DNA of 64,000 nucleotides from Lepidurus packardi (GCA_023053545.1 JAKZAN010000157.1:1-64000), one strand, 5' to 3'; positions 38,887-52,750 are shown, counted from the stretch's first letter. Notes: generated by a model not told the origin, from the sequence alone. Numbers and translations: made by a program.

Positions 38887-41865
38887 TAATTCAGTCCGTA
38901 AGTAATTAATTCAGTCCGCAAGGAATTATTTCAGTCCGTAATTAATTAATTAATTCCTTACGGAATTAATTAAGTCCGTAAGGAATTAATTCAGTCCGTA
39001 AGGAATTAATTCAGTCCGTAAGGAATTAATTCAGTAAGAAAGGAATTCAATCAATCCTAAAGAATTAATTCAGTCCGTAAGGAAATAATTAAGTCCGTAA
39101 GGAATTAATTCAGTCCGTAAGGAATTAATTCTGTCCGTAAGGATTTAATTCAGTCCGTAAGGTATTAATTCAGTCCGTAGTGAATTAATTAAGTCCGTAA
39201 GGAATTAATTAAGTCCGTAAGGTATTAATTCAGTCCGAAAGGAATTATTTCAGTCCGTAATTAATTAATTCATTCCTTACGGAATTAATTAAGTCCGTAA
39301 AAAATTAATTCAGTCCGTAAGGAATTAATTCAGTAAGAAAGGAATTCAATCAATCCTAAAGAATTAATTCAGTCCGTAAGGAAATAATTCAGTCCGTAAT
39401 GAATAAGTTCAGTACGTATTGGATTAATTAAGTCCGTAATGAATTAATTCAGTCCGTATGAAATTAATTCAGTCCGTAAGGAATTAATTAAGGAATTAAT
39501 TCAGTCCTTAAGGAATTAATTCAGTAAGAAAGGAATTAATACAGTCCGTAAGGAATTAATTCAGCCCGTAAGGAATTAATTCAGTCCGTAAGGAATTAAT
39601 TCAGTCCGTAAGGAATTAATTCAGTCCGTAAGGAATTAATTCAGTCCGTAAGGAATTAATTCAGTCCGTAAGGAATTATTTCAGTCCGTAATTAATTAAT
39701 TCATTCCTTACGGAATTAGTTAAGTCCATAAGGAATAATTTCAGTCTGTAAGGATTTAATTATGTCGGTAATGAATTAATTCAGTCCGCAAGGATTTAAT
39801 TATGTCGGTAATGAATTAATTCAGTCCGCAAGGAATTAATTCAGTCCGTAAGGAATTAATTCAGTAAGAAAGGAATTCAATCAATCCTAAAGAATTAATT
39901 CAGTCCGTAAGGAAATAATTAAGTCCGTAAGGAATTAATTCAGTCCGTAAGGGATTAATTCAGTCCGTAAGGAATTAATTCGGTAAGAAAGGAATTCAAT
40001 CAATCCTAAAGAATTAATTCAGTCCGTAAGGAAATAATTCAGTCAGTAAGGACATAATTCAGTCCGTAAGGAATTAATTCAGTCCGTAAGGAATTAATTC
40101 AGTCCGTAAGGAATTAATTCAGTCCGTAAGGAATTAATTCAGTCCGTAAGGATTTTATTCAGTCCGTAAGGTATTAATTCAGTCCGTAAGGAATTAATTC
40201 AGTCCGTAAGGAATTAATTCAGTCCGTAAGGAATTAATTCAGTCCGTAAGGAATTAATTCAGTCCGTAAGGAATTAATTCGGTAAGAAAGGAATTCAATC
40301 AATCCTAAAGAATTAATTCAGTCCGTAAGGAAATAATTCAGTCCGTAAGGAATTAATTCAGTCCGTAAGGAATTAATTCAGTCCGTAAGGAATTAATTCA
40401 GTCCGTATGAAATTAATTCAGTCCGTAAGGAATTAATTAAGGAATTAATTCAGTCCGTAAGTAATTAATTCAGTCCGTAAGGAATTATTTCAGTCCGTAA
40501 TTAATTAATTCATCCCTTACGGAATTAATTAAGTCCGTAAGAAATTAATTCTGTCCGAAAGGAATTAATGAAGTCCGTAAGGAATTAATTCATTCCGTAA
40601 GGAATTATTTCAGTCCGTAATTAATTCATTCATTCCTTACGGAATTAATTAAGTCCGTAAGGAATTAATTCAGTCCGTAAGGAATTAATTCAGTAAGAAA
40701 GGAATTCAATCAATCCTAAAGAATTAATTCAGTCCGTAAGGAAATAATTCAGTCCGTAATTAATAAGTTCAGTACGTATTGGATTAATTAAGTCCGTAAT
40801 GAATTAATTCAGTCCGTATGAAATTAATTCAGTCCGTAAGGAATTAATTAAGGAATTAATTCAGTCCTTAAGGAATTAATTCAGTAAGAAAGGAATTAAT
40901 ACAGTCCGTAAGGAATTAATTCAGTCCGTAAGGAATTATTTCAGTCCGTAATTAATTCATTCATTCCTTACGGAATTAATTAAGTCCGTAAGGAATTAAT
41001 TCAGTCCGTAAGGAATTAATTCAGTAAGAAAGGAATTCAATCAATCCTAAAGAATTAATTCAGTCCGTAAGGAAATAATTCAGTCCGTAATGAATAAGTT
41101 CAGTACGTATTGGATTAATTAAGTCCGTAATGAATTAATTCAGTCCGTATGAAATTAATTCAGTCCGTAAGGAATTAATTAAGGAATTAATTCAGTCCTT
41201 AAGGAATTAATTCAGTAAGAAAGGAATTAATACAGTCCGTAAGGAATTAATTCAGTCCGTAAGGAATTAATTCAGTCCGTGAGGAATTAATTCAGTCCGT
41301 AAGGAATTAATTCAGTCCGTAAGGAATTATTTCAGTCCGTAATTAATTAATTCATTCCTTACGGAATTAGTTAAGTCCATAAGGAATAATTTCAGTCTGT
41401 AAGGATTTAATTATGTCGGTAATGAATTAATTCAGTCCGCAAGGAATTAATTCAGTCCGTAAGGAATTAATTCAGTAAGAAAGGAATTCAATCAATCCTA
41501 AAGAATTAATTCAGTCCGTAAGGAAATAATTAAGTCCGTAAGGAATTAATTCAGTCCGTAAGGAATTAATTCAGTCCGTAAGGAATTAATTCGGTAAGAA
41601 AGGAATTAATTAAGTCCGTAAGGAATTAATTCAGTCCGTAAGTAGTTAATAAAATCCGTACGGAATTAATTCAGACCGTAAGGAATTAATTAAGTACGTA
41701 AGGAATTAATTAAGTCCGTAAGGAATTAATTCAGTCCGTAAGGAATTAATTCAGTCCGTAATCAATTAATTCAGTCCGTAAGGAATTAATTCAGTCCGTA
41801 AGGATTTAATTCAGTCCGTAAGGTATTAATTCAGTCCGTAAGGAATTAATTCAGTCCGTAAGGAA

Positions 41866-44800
41866 TTAATTCAGTTCGTAAGGAATTATTTCAGTACGTA
41901 AGGAAATAATTTAGTCCGTAAGTAATTAATTCAGTCCGTAAGGAATAACTTCAATTCGTAAGGAAATAATTCAGTCCGTAATGGATTAATTCAGTCCGTA
42001 ATGAATTAATTCAGTCCGTAAGGAATTAATAAAATCCGTACGGAATTTATTCAGACCGTAAGGAATTAATTAAATACGTAAGGAATTAATTAAGTCCGAA
42101 AGGAATTAATTAAGTCCGTAAGGAATTAATTCAGTCCGTAAGGAATTTATTCAGTCCGTAAGGATTTAATTCAGTCCGTAAGGTATTAATTCAGTCCGTA
42201 AGGAATTAATTCAGTCCGTAAGGAATTAATTCAGTCCGTAAGGAATTAATTCAGTCCGTAAGGAATAAGTTCATTACGTAAGGAATTAATTCAGTCCGTA
42301 ATCGATTAATTCAGTCCGTAAGGAATTAATTAAGGTATTAATTCAGTCCGTAAGGAATTAATTCAGTCCGTAAGGAATTAATTCAGTCCGTAAGGAATTA
42401 TTTCAGTCCGTAATTAATTTATTCATTCCTTACGGAATTAATTAAGTCCATAAGGAATTAATTCAGTCTGTAAGGATTTAATTAAGTCCGTAATGAATTA
42501 ATTCAGTCCGTAAGGAATTAATTCAGTCCGTAAGGAATTAATTCAGTACGTAAGGAATTAATGCAGTCCGTAAGTAATTAATTCAGTCCGTAAGGAATAA
42601 CTTCAATTCGTAAGGAAATAATTCAGTCCGTAATGGATTAATTAAGTCCGTAATGAATTAATTCAGTCCGTAAGGAATTAATAAAATCCGTACGGAATTA
42701 ATTCAGACCGTAAGGAATTAATTAAGTACGTAAGGAATTAATTAAGTCCGAAAGGAATTAATTAAGTCCGTAAGGAATTAATTCAGTCCGTAAGGAATTA
42801 ATTCAGTCCGTAAGGTATTAATTCAGTCCGTAAGCAATTAATTCAGTCCGTAAGGAATTAATTCAGTCCGTAAGGAATTAATTCAGTCCGTAAGGAATTA
42901 ATTCAGTCCGTAAGGAATAAGTTCATTACGTAAGGAATTAATTCAGTCCGTAATCGATTAATTAAGTCCGAAATGAATTAATTCAGTCCGTATGAAATTA
43001 ATTCAGTCCGTAAGGAATTAATTAAGGTATTAATTCAGTCCGTATGAAATTAATTCAGTCCGTAAGGAATTAATTAAGGTATTAATTCAGTCCGTAAGGA
43101 ATTAATTCAGTCCGTAAGGAATTATTTCAGTCCGTAATTAATTAATTCATTCCTTACGGAATTAATTAAGTCCATAAGGAATTAATTCAGTCTGTAAGGA
43201 TTTAATTAAGTCCGTAATGAATTAATTCAGTCCGTAAGGAATTAATTCAGTCCGTAAGGAATTAATTCAGTACGTAAGAAATTAATTCAGTCCGTAAGGA
43301 ATTATTTCAGTCCGTAATTAATTCATTCATTCCTTACGGAATTAATTAAGTCCATAAGGAATTAATTCAGTCCGTAAGGAATTAATTCAGTCCGTAAGGA
43401 ATTAAATAAATCCGTAAGGAATTAATTCAGTCCGTGAGGAATTAATTCAGTCCGTAAGGAATTAATTCAGTCCGTAAGGAATTATTTCAGTCCGTAATTA
43501 ATTAATTCATTCCTTACGGAATTAGTTAAGTCCATAAGGAATAATTTCAGTCTGTAAGGATTTAATTATGTCGGTAATGAATTAATTCAGTCCGCAAGGA
43601 ATTAATTCAGTCCGTAAGGAATTAATTCAGTAAGAAAGGAATTCAATCAATCCTAAAGAATTAATTCAGTCCGTAAGGAAATAATTAAGTCCGTAAGGAA
43701 TTAATTCAGTCCGTAAGGAATTAATTCAGTCCGTAAGGAATTAATTCGGTAAGAAAGGAATTCAATCAATCCTAAAGAATTAATTCAGTCCGTAAGGAAA
43801 TAATTCAGTCCGTAAGGAATTAATTCAGTCCGTAAGGAATTAATTCAGTCCGTAAGGAATTAATTAAGTCCGTAAGGAATTAATTCAGTCCGTAAGTAGT
43901 TAATAAAATCCGTACGGAATTAATTCAGACCGTAAGGAATTAATTAAGTACGTAAGGAATTAATTAAGTCCGTAAGGAATTAATTCAGTCCGTAAGGAAT
44001 TAATTCAGTCCGTAATCAATTAATTCAGTCCGTAAGGAATTAATTCAGTCCGTAAGGATTTAATTCAGTCCGTAAGGTATTAATTCAGTCCGTAAGGAAT
44101 TAATTCAGTCCGTAAGGAATTAATTCAGTCCTTAAGGAATTAATTCAGTAAGAAAGGAATTAATACAGTCCGTAAGGAATTAATTCAGTAAGAAAGGAAT
44201 TCAATCAATCCTAAAGAATTAATTCAGTCCGTAAGGAATTAATTCAGTCCGTAAGGAATTAATTCAGTCCGTAAGGAATTAATTAAATCCGTACGGAATT
44301 AATTCAGACCGTAAGGAATTACATAAGTACGTAAGGAATTAATTCAGTCCGTAAGGAATTAATTCAGTCAGTAAGGAACTAATTCAGTCTGTAAGGAATT
44401 AATTCAGTCCGTATGAAATTAATTCAGTCCGTAAGGAATTAATTAAGGAATTAATTCAGTCCGTAAGTAATTAATTCAGTCCGCAAGGAATTATTTCAGT
44501 CCGTAATTAATTAATTAATTCCTTACGGAATTAATTAAGTCCGTAAGGAATTAATTCAGTCCGTAAGGAATTAATTCAGTCCGTAAGGAATTAATTCAGT
44601 AAGAAAGGAATTCAATCAATCCTAAAGAATTAATTCAGTCCGTAAGGAAATAATTAAGTCCGTAAGGAATTAATTCAGTCCGTAAGGAATTAATTCTGTC
44701 CGTAAGGATTTAATTCAGTCCGTAAGGTATTAATTCAGTCCGTAGTGAATTAATTAAGTCCGTAAGGAATTAATTAAGTCCGTAAGGTATTAATTCAGTC

Positions 44801-47430
44801 CGAAAGGAATTATTTCAGTCCGTAATTAATTAATTCATTCCTTACGGAATTAATTAAGTCCGTAAAAAATTAATTCAGTCCGTAAGGAATTAATTCAGTA
44901 AGAAAGGAATTCAATCAATCCTAAAGAATTAATTCAGTCCGTAAGGAAATAATTCAGTCCGTAATGAATAAGTTCAGTACGTATTGGATTAATTAAGTCC
45001 GTAATGAATTAATTCAGTCCGTATGAAATTAATTCAGTCCGTAAGGAATTAATTAAGGAATTAATTCAGTCCTTAAGGAATTAATTCAGTAAGAAAGGAA
45101 TTAATACAGTCCGTAAGGAATTAATTCAGCCCGTAAGGAATTAATTCAGTCCGTAAGGAATTAATTCAGTCCGTAAGGAATTAATTCAGTCCGTAAGGAA
45201 TTAATTCAGTCCGTAAGGAATTAATTCAGTCCGTAAGGAATTATTTCAGTCCGTAATTAATTAATTCATTCCTTACGGAATTAGTTAAGTCCATAAGGAA
45301 TAATTTCAGTCTGTAAGGATTTAATTATGTCGGTAATGAATTAATTCAGTCCGCAAGGATTTAATTATGTCGGTAATGAATTAATTCAGTCCGCAAGGAA
45401 TTAATTCAGTCCGTAAGGAATTAATTCAGTAAGAAAGGAATTCAATCAATCCTAAAGAATTAATTCAGTCCGTAAGGAAATAATTAAGTCCGTAAGGAAT
45501 TAATTCAGTCCGTAAGGGATTAATTCAGTCCGTAAGGAATTAATTCGGTAAGAAAGGAATTCAATCAATCCTAAAGAATTAATTCAGTCCGTAAGGAAAT
45601 AATTCAGTCAGTAAGGACATAATTCAGTCCGTAAGGAATTAATTCAGTCCGTAAGGAATTAATTCAGTCCGTAAGGAATTAATTCAGTCCGTAAGGAATT
45701 AATTCAGTCCGTAAGGATTTTATTCAGTCCGTAAGGTATTAATTCAGTCCGTAAGGAATTAATTCAGTCCGTAAGGAATTAATTCAGTCCGTAAGGAATT
45801 AATTCAGTCCGTAAGGAATTAATTCAGTCCGTAAGGAATTAATTCGGTAAGAAAGGAATTCAATCAATCCTAAAGAATTAATTCAGTCCGTAAGGAAATA
45901 ATTCAGTCCGTAAGGAATTAATTCAGTCCGTAAGGAATTAATTCAGTCCGTAAGGAATTAATTCAGTCCGTATGAAATTAATTCAGTCCGTAAGGAATTA
46001 ATTAAGGAATTAATTCAGTCCGTAAGTAATTAATTCAGTCCGTAAGGAATTATTTCAGTCCGTAATTAATTAATTCATCCCTTACGGAATTAATTAAGTC
46101 CGTAAGAAATTAATTCTGTCCGAAAGGAATTAATGAAGTCCGTAAGGAATTAATTCATTCCGTAAGGAATTATTTCAGTCCGTAATTAATTCATTCATTC
46201 CTTACGGAATTAATTAAGTCCGTAAGGAATTAATTCAGTCCGTAAGGAATTAATTCAGTAAGAAAGGAATTCAATCAATCCTAAAGAATTAATTCAGTCC
46301 GTAAGGAAATAATTCAGTCCGTAATTAATAAGTTCAGTACGTATTGGATTAATTAAGTCCGTAATGAATTAATTCAGTCCGTATGAAATTAATTCAGTCC
46401 GTAAGGAATTAATTAAGGAATTAATTCAGTCCTTAAGGAATTAATTCAGTAAGAAAGGAATTAATACAGTCCGTAAGGAATTAATTCAGTCCGTAAGGAA
46501 TTATTTCAGTCCGTAATTAATTCATTCATTCCTTACGGAATTAATTAAGTCCGTAAGGAATTAATTCAGTCCGTAAGGAATTAATTCAGTAAGAAAGGAA
46601 TTCAATCAATCCTAAAGAATTAATTCAGTCCGTAAGGAAATAATTCAGTCCGTAATGAATAAGTTCAGTACGTATTGGATTAATTAAGTCCGTAATGAAT
46701 TAATTCAGTCCGTATGAAATTAATTCAGTCCGTAAGGAATTAATTAAGGAATTAATTCAGTCCTTAAGGAATTAATTCAGTAAGAAAGGAATTAATACAG
46801 TCCGTAAGGAATTAATTCAGTCCGTAAGGAATTAATTCAGTCCGTGAGGAATTAATTCAGTCCGTAAGGAATTAATTCAGTCCGTAAGGAATTATTTCAG
46901 TCCGTAATTAATTAATTCATTCCTTACGGAATTAGTTAAGTCCATAAGGAATAATTTCAGTCTGTAAGGATTTAATTATGTCGGTAATGAATTAATTCAG
47001 TCCGCAAGGAATTAATTCAGTCCGTAAGGAATTAATTCAGTAAGAAAGGAATTCAATCAATCCTAAAGAATTAATTCAGTCCGTAAGGAAATAATTAAGT
47101 CCGTAAGGAATTAATTCAGTCCGTAAGGAATTAATTCAGTCCGTAAGGAATTAATTCGGTAAGAAAGGAATTAATTAAGTCCGTAAGGAATTAATTCAGT
47201 CCGTAAGTAGTTAATAAAATCCGTACGGAATTAATTCAGACCGTAAGGAATTAATTAAGTACGTAAGGAATTAATTAAGTCCGTAAGGAATTAATTCAGT
47301 CCGTAAGGAATTAATTCAGTCCGTAATCAATTAATTCAGTCCGTAAGGAATTAATTCAGTCCGTAAGGATTTAATTCAGTCCGTAAGGTATTAATTCAGT
47401 CCGTAAGGAATTAATTCAGTCCGTAAGGAA
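41866..47430. repeat. 5,565-bp higher-order repeat, copy 2
   Basis: Second tandem copy, joined directly to copy 1. In all stretches I compared, including the rare variants near 39,960 and 45,525 ('cgtaagggatt') and near 40,760 and 46,325 ('gtaattaataagttc'), I saw no mismatch. Such identity over 5.5 kb means a very recent duplication, active homogenisation, or an assembly duplication. The match ends near 47,430, where copy 2 passes into the 1,576-bp HOR; the two HOR types overlap from about 47,040 because the 1,576-bp unit starts with the tail of this one. Confidence 0.87.
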
Positions 47431-50400
47431 TTAATTCAGTCCGTAAGGAATTAGTTCGGTAAGAAAGGAATTCAATCAATCCTAAAGAATTAATTCAGTC
47501 CGTAAGGAAATAATTCAGTCCGTAAGGAATTAATTCAGTCCGTAAGGAATTAATTCAGTCCGTAAGGAATTAATTAAATCCGTAAGGAATTAATTCAGTC
47601 CGTAAGTAATTAATGAAATCCGTACGGAATTAATTCAGACCGTAAGGAATTAATTAAGTACGTAAGGAATTAATTCAGTCCTTAAGGAATTAATTAAGTA
47701 CGTAAGGAATTAATTCAGTCCGTAAGGAATTAATTCAGTCAGTAAGAAATTAAGAAATTAATTCAGTCCGTAAGGAATTAATTCAGTCCGTATGAAATTA
47801 ATTCAGTCCGTAAGGAATTAATTAAGGAATTAATTCAGTCCGTAAGTAATTAATTCAGTCCGTAATTAATTAATTCATTCCTTACGGAATTAATTAAGTC
47901 CGTAAGGAATTAATTCAGTCCGTAAGGAATTAATTCAGTCCGTAAGGAATTAATTCAGTCCGTAAGGAATTAATTCAGTAAGAAAGGAATTCAATCAATC
48001 CTAAAGAATTAATTCAGTCCGTAAGGAAATAATTAAGTCCGTAAGGAATTAATTCAGTCCGTAAGGAATTAATTCTGTCCGTAAGGATTTAGTTCAGTCC
48101 GTAAGGTATTAATTCAGTCCGTAGTGAATTAATTAAGTCCGTAAGGAATTAATTCAGTCCGAAAGGAATTAATGAAGTCCGTAAGGAATTAATTCATTCC
48201 GTAAGGAATTATTTCAGTCCGTAATTAATTAATTCATTCCTTACGGAATTAATTAAGTCCGTAAGGAATTAATTCAGTCCGTAAGGAATTAATTCAGTAA
48301 GAAAGGAATTCAATCAATCCTAAAGAATTAATTCAGTCAGTAAGGAAATAATTAAGTCCGTAAGGAATTAATTCAGTCCGTAAGGAATTAATTCTGTCCG
48401 AAAGGATTTAATTCAGTCCGTAAGGTATTAATTCAGTCCGTAGTGAATTAGTTAAGTCCGTAAGGAATTAATTAAGTCCGTAATGAATTAATTAAGTCCG
48501 AAAGGAATTAATGAAGTTAGTAATGAATTATTTCAGTCCGTAATTAATTAATTCATTCCTTACGGAATTGATTAAGTCCGTAAGGAATTAATTCAGTCCG
48601 TAAGGAATTAATTCGGTAAGAAAGGAATTCAATCAATCCTAAAGAATTAATTCAGTCCGTAAGGAAATAATTAAGTCCGTAAGGAATTAATTCAGTCCGT
48701 AAGGAATTAATTCAGTCCGTAAGGAATTAATTCGGTAAGAAAGGAATTAATTAAGTCCGTAAGGAATTAATTCAGTCCGTAAGTAGTTAATAAAATCCGT
48801 ACGGAATTAATTCAGACCGTAAGGAATTAATTAAGTACGTAAGGAATTAATTAAGTCCGTAAGGAATTAATTCAGTCCGTAAGGAATTAATTCAGTCCGT
48901 AATCAATTAATTCAGTCCGTAAGGAATTAATTCAGTCCGTAAGGATTTAATTCAGTCCGTAAGGTATTAATTCAGTCCGTAAGGAATTAATTCAGTCCGT
49001 AAGGAATTAATTCAGTCCGTAAGGAATTAGTTCGGTAAGAAAGGAATTCAATCAATCCTAAAGAATTAATTCAGTCCGTAAGGAAATAATTCAGTCCGTA
49101 AGGAATTAATTCAGTCCGTAAGGAATTAATTCAGTCCGTAAGGAATTAATTAAATCCGTAAGGAATTAATTCAGTCCGTAAGTAATTAATGAAATCCGTA
49201 CGGAATTAATTCAGACCGTAAGGAATTAATTAAGTACGTAAGGAATTAATTCAGTCCTTAAGGAATTAATTAAGTACGTAAGGAATTAATTCAGTCCGTA
49301 AGGAATTAATTCAGTCAGTAAGAAATTAAGAAATTAATTCAGTCCGTAAGGAATTAATTCAGTCCGTATGAAATTAATTCAGTCCGTAAGGAATTAATTA
49401 AGGAATTAATTCAGTCCGTAAGTAATTAATTCAGTCCGTAATTAATTAATTCATTCCTTACGGAATTAATTAAGTCCGTAAGGAATTAATTCAGTCCGTA
49501 AGGAATTAATTCAGTCCGTAAGGAATTAATTCAGTCCGTAAGGAATTAATTCAGTAAGAAAGGAATTCAATCAATCCTAAAGAATTAATTCAGTCCGTAA
49601 GGAAATAATTAAGTCCGTAAGGAATTAATTCAGTCCGTAAGGAATTAATTCTGTCCGTAAGGATTTAGTTCAGTCCGTAAGGTATTAATTCAGTCCGTAG
49701 TGAATTAATTAAGTCCGTAAGGAATTAATTCAGTCCGAAAGGAATTAATGAAGTCCGTAAGGAATTAATTCATTCCGTAAGGAATTATTTCAGTCCGTAA
49801 TTAATTAATTCATTCCTTACGGAATTAATTAAGTCCGTAAGGAATTAATTCAGTCCGTAAGGAATTAATTCAGTAAGAAAGGAATTCAATCAATCCTAAA
49901 GAATTAATTCAGTCAGTAAGGAAATAATTAAGTCCGTAAGGAATTAATTCAGTCCGTAAGGAATTAATTCTGTCCGAAAGGATTTAATTCAGTCCGTAAG
50001 GTATTAATTCAGTCCGTAGTGAATTAGTTAAGTCCGTAAGGAATTAATTAAGTCCGTAATGAATTAATTAAGTCCGAAAGGAATTAATGAAGTTAGTAAT
50101 GAATTATTTCAGTCCGTAATTAATTAATTCATTCCTTACGGAATTGATTAAGTCCGTAAGGAATTAATTCAGTCCGTAAGGAATTAATTCGGTAAGAAAG
50201 GAATTCAATCAATCCTAAAGAATTAATTCAGTCCGTAAGGAAATAATTCAGTCCGTAAGGAATTAATTCAGTCCGTAAGGAAATAATTAAGTCCGTAAGG
50301 AATTAATTCAGTCCGTAAGTAGTTAATAAAATCCGTACGGAATTAATTCAGACCGTAAGGAATTAATTAAGTACGTAAGGAATTAATTAAGTCCGTAAGG

Positions 50401-51660
50401 AATTAATTCAGTCCGTAAGGAATTAATTCAGTCCGTAATCAATTAATTCAGTCCGTAAGGAATTAATTCAGTCCGTAAGGATTTAATTCAGTCCGTAAGG
50501 TATTAATTCAGTCCGTAAGGAATTAATTCAGTCCGTAAGGAATTAATTCAGTCCGTAAGGAATTAATTCGGTAAGAAAGGAATTCAATCAATCCTAAAGA
50601 ATTAATTCAGTCCGTAAGGAAATAATTCAGTCCGTAAGGAATTAATTCAGTCCGTAAGGAATTAATTCAGTCCGTAAGGAATTAATTAAATCCGTAAGGA
50701 ATTAATTCAGTCCGTAAGTAATTAATGAAATCCGTACGGAATTAATTCAGACCGTAAGGAATTAATTAAGTACGTAAGGAATTAATTCAGTCCTTAAGGA
50801 ATTAATTAAGTACGTAAGGAATTAATTCAGTCCGTAAGGAATTAATTCAGTCAGTAAGAAATTAAGAAATTAATTCAGTCCGTAAGGAATTAATTAAGGA
50901 ATTAATTCAGTCCGTAAGTAATTAATTCAGTCCGTAATTAATTAATTCATTCCTTACGGAATTAATTAAGTCCGTAAGGAATTAATTCAGTCCGTAAGGA
51001 ATTAATTCAGTCCGTAAGGAATTAATTCAGTCCGTAAGGAATTAATTCAGTAAGAAAGGAATTCAATCAATCCTAAAGAATTAATTCAGTCCGTAAGGAA
51101 ATAATTAAGTCCGTAAGGAATTAATTCAGTCCGTAAGGAATTAATTCTGTCCGTAAGGATTTAGTTCAGTCCGTAAGGTATTAATTCAGTCCGTAGTGAA
51201 TTAATTAAGTCCGTAAGGAATTAATTCAGTCCGAAAGGAATTAATGAAGTCCGTAAGGAATTAATTCATTCCGTAAGGAATTATTTCAGTCCGTAATTAA
51301 TTAATTCATTCCTTACGGAATTAATTAAGTCCGTAAGGAATTAATTCAGTCCGTAAGGAAGTAATTCAGTAAGAAAGGAATTCAATCAATCCTAAAGAAT
51401 TAATTCAGTCCGTAAGGAAATAATTAAGTCCGTAAGGAATTAATTCAGTCCGTAAGGAATTAATTCTGTCCGTAAGGATTTAATTCAGTCCGTAAGGTAT
51501 TAATTCAGTCCGTAGTGAATTAGTTAAGTCCGTAAGGAATTAATTAAGTCCGTAATGAATTAATTAAGTCCGAAAGGAATTAATGAAGTTAGTAATGAAT
51601 TATTTCAGTCCGTAATTAATTAATTCATTCCTTACGGAATTGATTAAGTCCGTAAGGAAT
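47040..51660. repeat. 1,576-bp higher-order repeat, three copies
   Basis: The variant 'gaagttagtaatg' lies at 48,513, 50,089 and 51,585, and the odd 8-bp unit in 'agtaagaaattaagaaatt' at about 47,741, 49,317 and 50,853. Copies are about 47,040-48,616, 48,617-50,190 and 50,190-51,660. The first step is exactly 1,576; the third copy is shorter by 40-80 bp through loss of whole monomers. Each copy has three inverted monomers. 1,576 equals 80 monomers minus 24 bp: four composites (4), one 12-bp monomer (8) and one 8-bp monomer (12). Confidence 0.87.
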
Positions 51661-52750
51661 TAATTCAGTCCGTAAGGAAATAATTCAGTCCGTAAGGAAT
51701 TAATTCAGTCCGTAAGGAATTAATTCAGTCCGTAAGTAGTTAATAAAATCCGTACGGAATTTATTCAGACCGTAAGGAATTAATTAAGTACGTAAGGAAT
51801 TAATTAATTCCGTAAGGAATTAATTAAGTCCGTAAGGAATTAATTCAGTCCGTAAGGAATTAATTCCGTCCGTAAGGAATAATTCAGTCAGTAAGGAATT
51901 ATTTCAGTCCGTAAGGAATTAATTCAGTCCGTAAGGAATTAATTCAGTCCGTAAGGATTTAATTCAGTCCGTAAGGTATTAATTCAGTCCGTAAGGAATT
52001 AATTAAGTCCGTAAGGAATTAATTAAGTCCGTAAGGAAATAATTCAGTCCGTAAGGAATTAATTCAGTCCGTAAGGAATTACTTCAGTCCGTAAGGATTT
52101 AATTCTGTCTATAAGGATTTAATTCAGTCCGTAAGGTATTAATTCAGTCCGTTAGGGATTTATTCAGTCCGTAAGGAATTAATTCAGTCCGTAAGGAATT
52201 AATTCAGTCCGTAATGAATAAGTTCAGTACGTAAGGAATTAATTCAGTCCGTAATGGATTAATTATGTCCGTAATGAATTAATTCAGTCCGTAAGGAATT
52301 AATTCAGTCCGTAAGGAATTAATTCAGTCCGTAAGGAATTAATTCAGTAAGAAAGGAATTAAATCAATCCTAAAGAATTAATTCAGTCCGTAAGGAAATA
52401 ATTAAGTCCGTAAGGAATTAATTCAGTCCGTAAGGAATTAATTCTGTCCGTAAGTATTTAATTCAGTCCGTAAGGTATTAATTCAGTCCGTAGTGAATTA
52501 ATTAAGTCCGTAAAGAATTAATTCAGTCCGTAAGGAATTAATTCAGTCCGTAAGGAATTAATTCAGTCAGTAAGGAATTAATTCAGTCCGTAAGGTATTA
52601 ATTCAGTCCGTAAGAAATTAATTCAGTCCGTAAGGAATTAATTCAGTCCGTAAGGAATAAGTTCAGTACGTAAGGAATTAATTCAGTCCGTATGAAATTA
52701 ATTCATTCCGTAAGGAATTAATTAAGGAATTGATTCAGTCCGTAAGGAAT
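51660..52750. repeat. transition to the 16-21 kb-type family
   Basis: Inverted monomers stop after 51,630 and none follows until 55,978. The stretch resembles 53.3-53.8 kb (the 1-bp-deleted monomer 'ggaataattcagtcag' near 51,880 and 53,402, offset 1,521) and, toward its right end, the 17-18 kb sequence. A composite with an 'aaatcaatcc' variant is at about 52,350. Only satellite is present. Confidence 0.72.

Larger units (their letters stand above)
36300..41865. repeat. 5,565-bp higher-order repeat, copy 1
   Basis: First of two tandem units. Position pairs at offset 5,565 include 'ttcgtaagg' (36,310 and 41,875), the unique 'catcccttacgg' variant (40,511 and 46,076), the second of two 'ccgcaaggat' signatures (39,786 and 45,351) and 'tcggtaagaaagg' (41,591 and 47,156). 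The unit is a chimera: about 36,300-37,850 belongs to the 'taatcgatta' family of 29.4-35.2 kb, and about 37,850-41,865 to the 24-29 kb family. It contains 11 inverted monomers, 11 composites and eight 12-bp monomers, and 5,565 equals 282 monomers minus 75 bp of slip. Confidence 0.88.
22503..51637 (-). repeat. inverted monomers, dense central zone (58 copies)
   Basis: Cores ccttacgg start at 22,509; 22,868; 23,279; 23,618; 24,320; 24,679; 25,130; 25,939; 26,059; 26,450; 27,399; 28,428; 28,767; 29,198; 29,650; 30,362; 30,934; 31,626; 32,218; 32,458; 32,638; 32,878; 33,510; 33,730; 34,362; 35,639; 35,819; 36,863; 37,587; 37,767; 37,947; 38,956; 39,275; 39,706; 40,515; 40,635; 40,966; 41,357; their copies 5,565 bp on, from 42,428 to 46,922; and 47,880; 48,239; 48,558; 49,456; 49,815; 50,134; 50,952; 51,311; 51,630. 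The tccgtaaggaat just upstream can pair with attccttacgga of the inverted unit: a 12-bp stem with a 26-nt loop. Minor variants are attaattcc, cactcc and catccc before the core. Confidence 0.88.

Noticed and set aside
36300-47430. Certain assembly artefact
   Set aside because: The apparent identity of the two 5,565-bp copies raises the possibility, but neighbouring HORs also show near-identical tandem copies and the junction is in register, as real satellite duplications are. It cannot be settled without reads.
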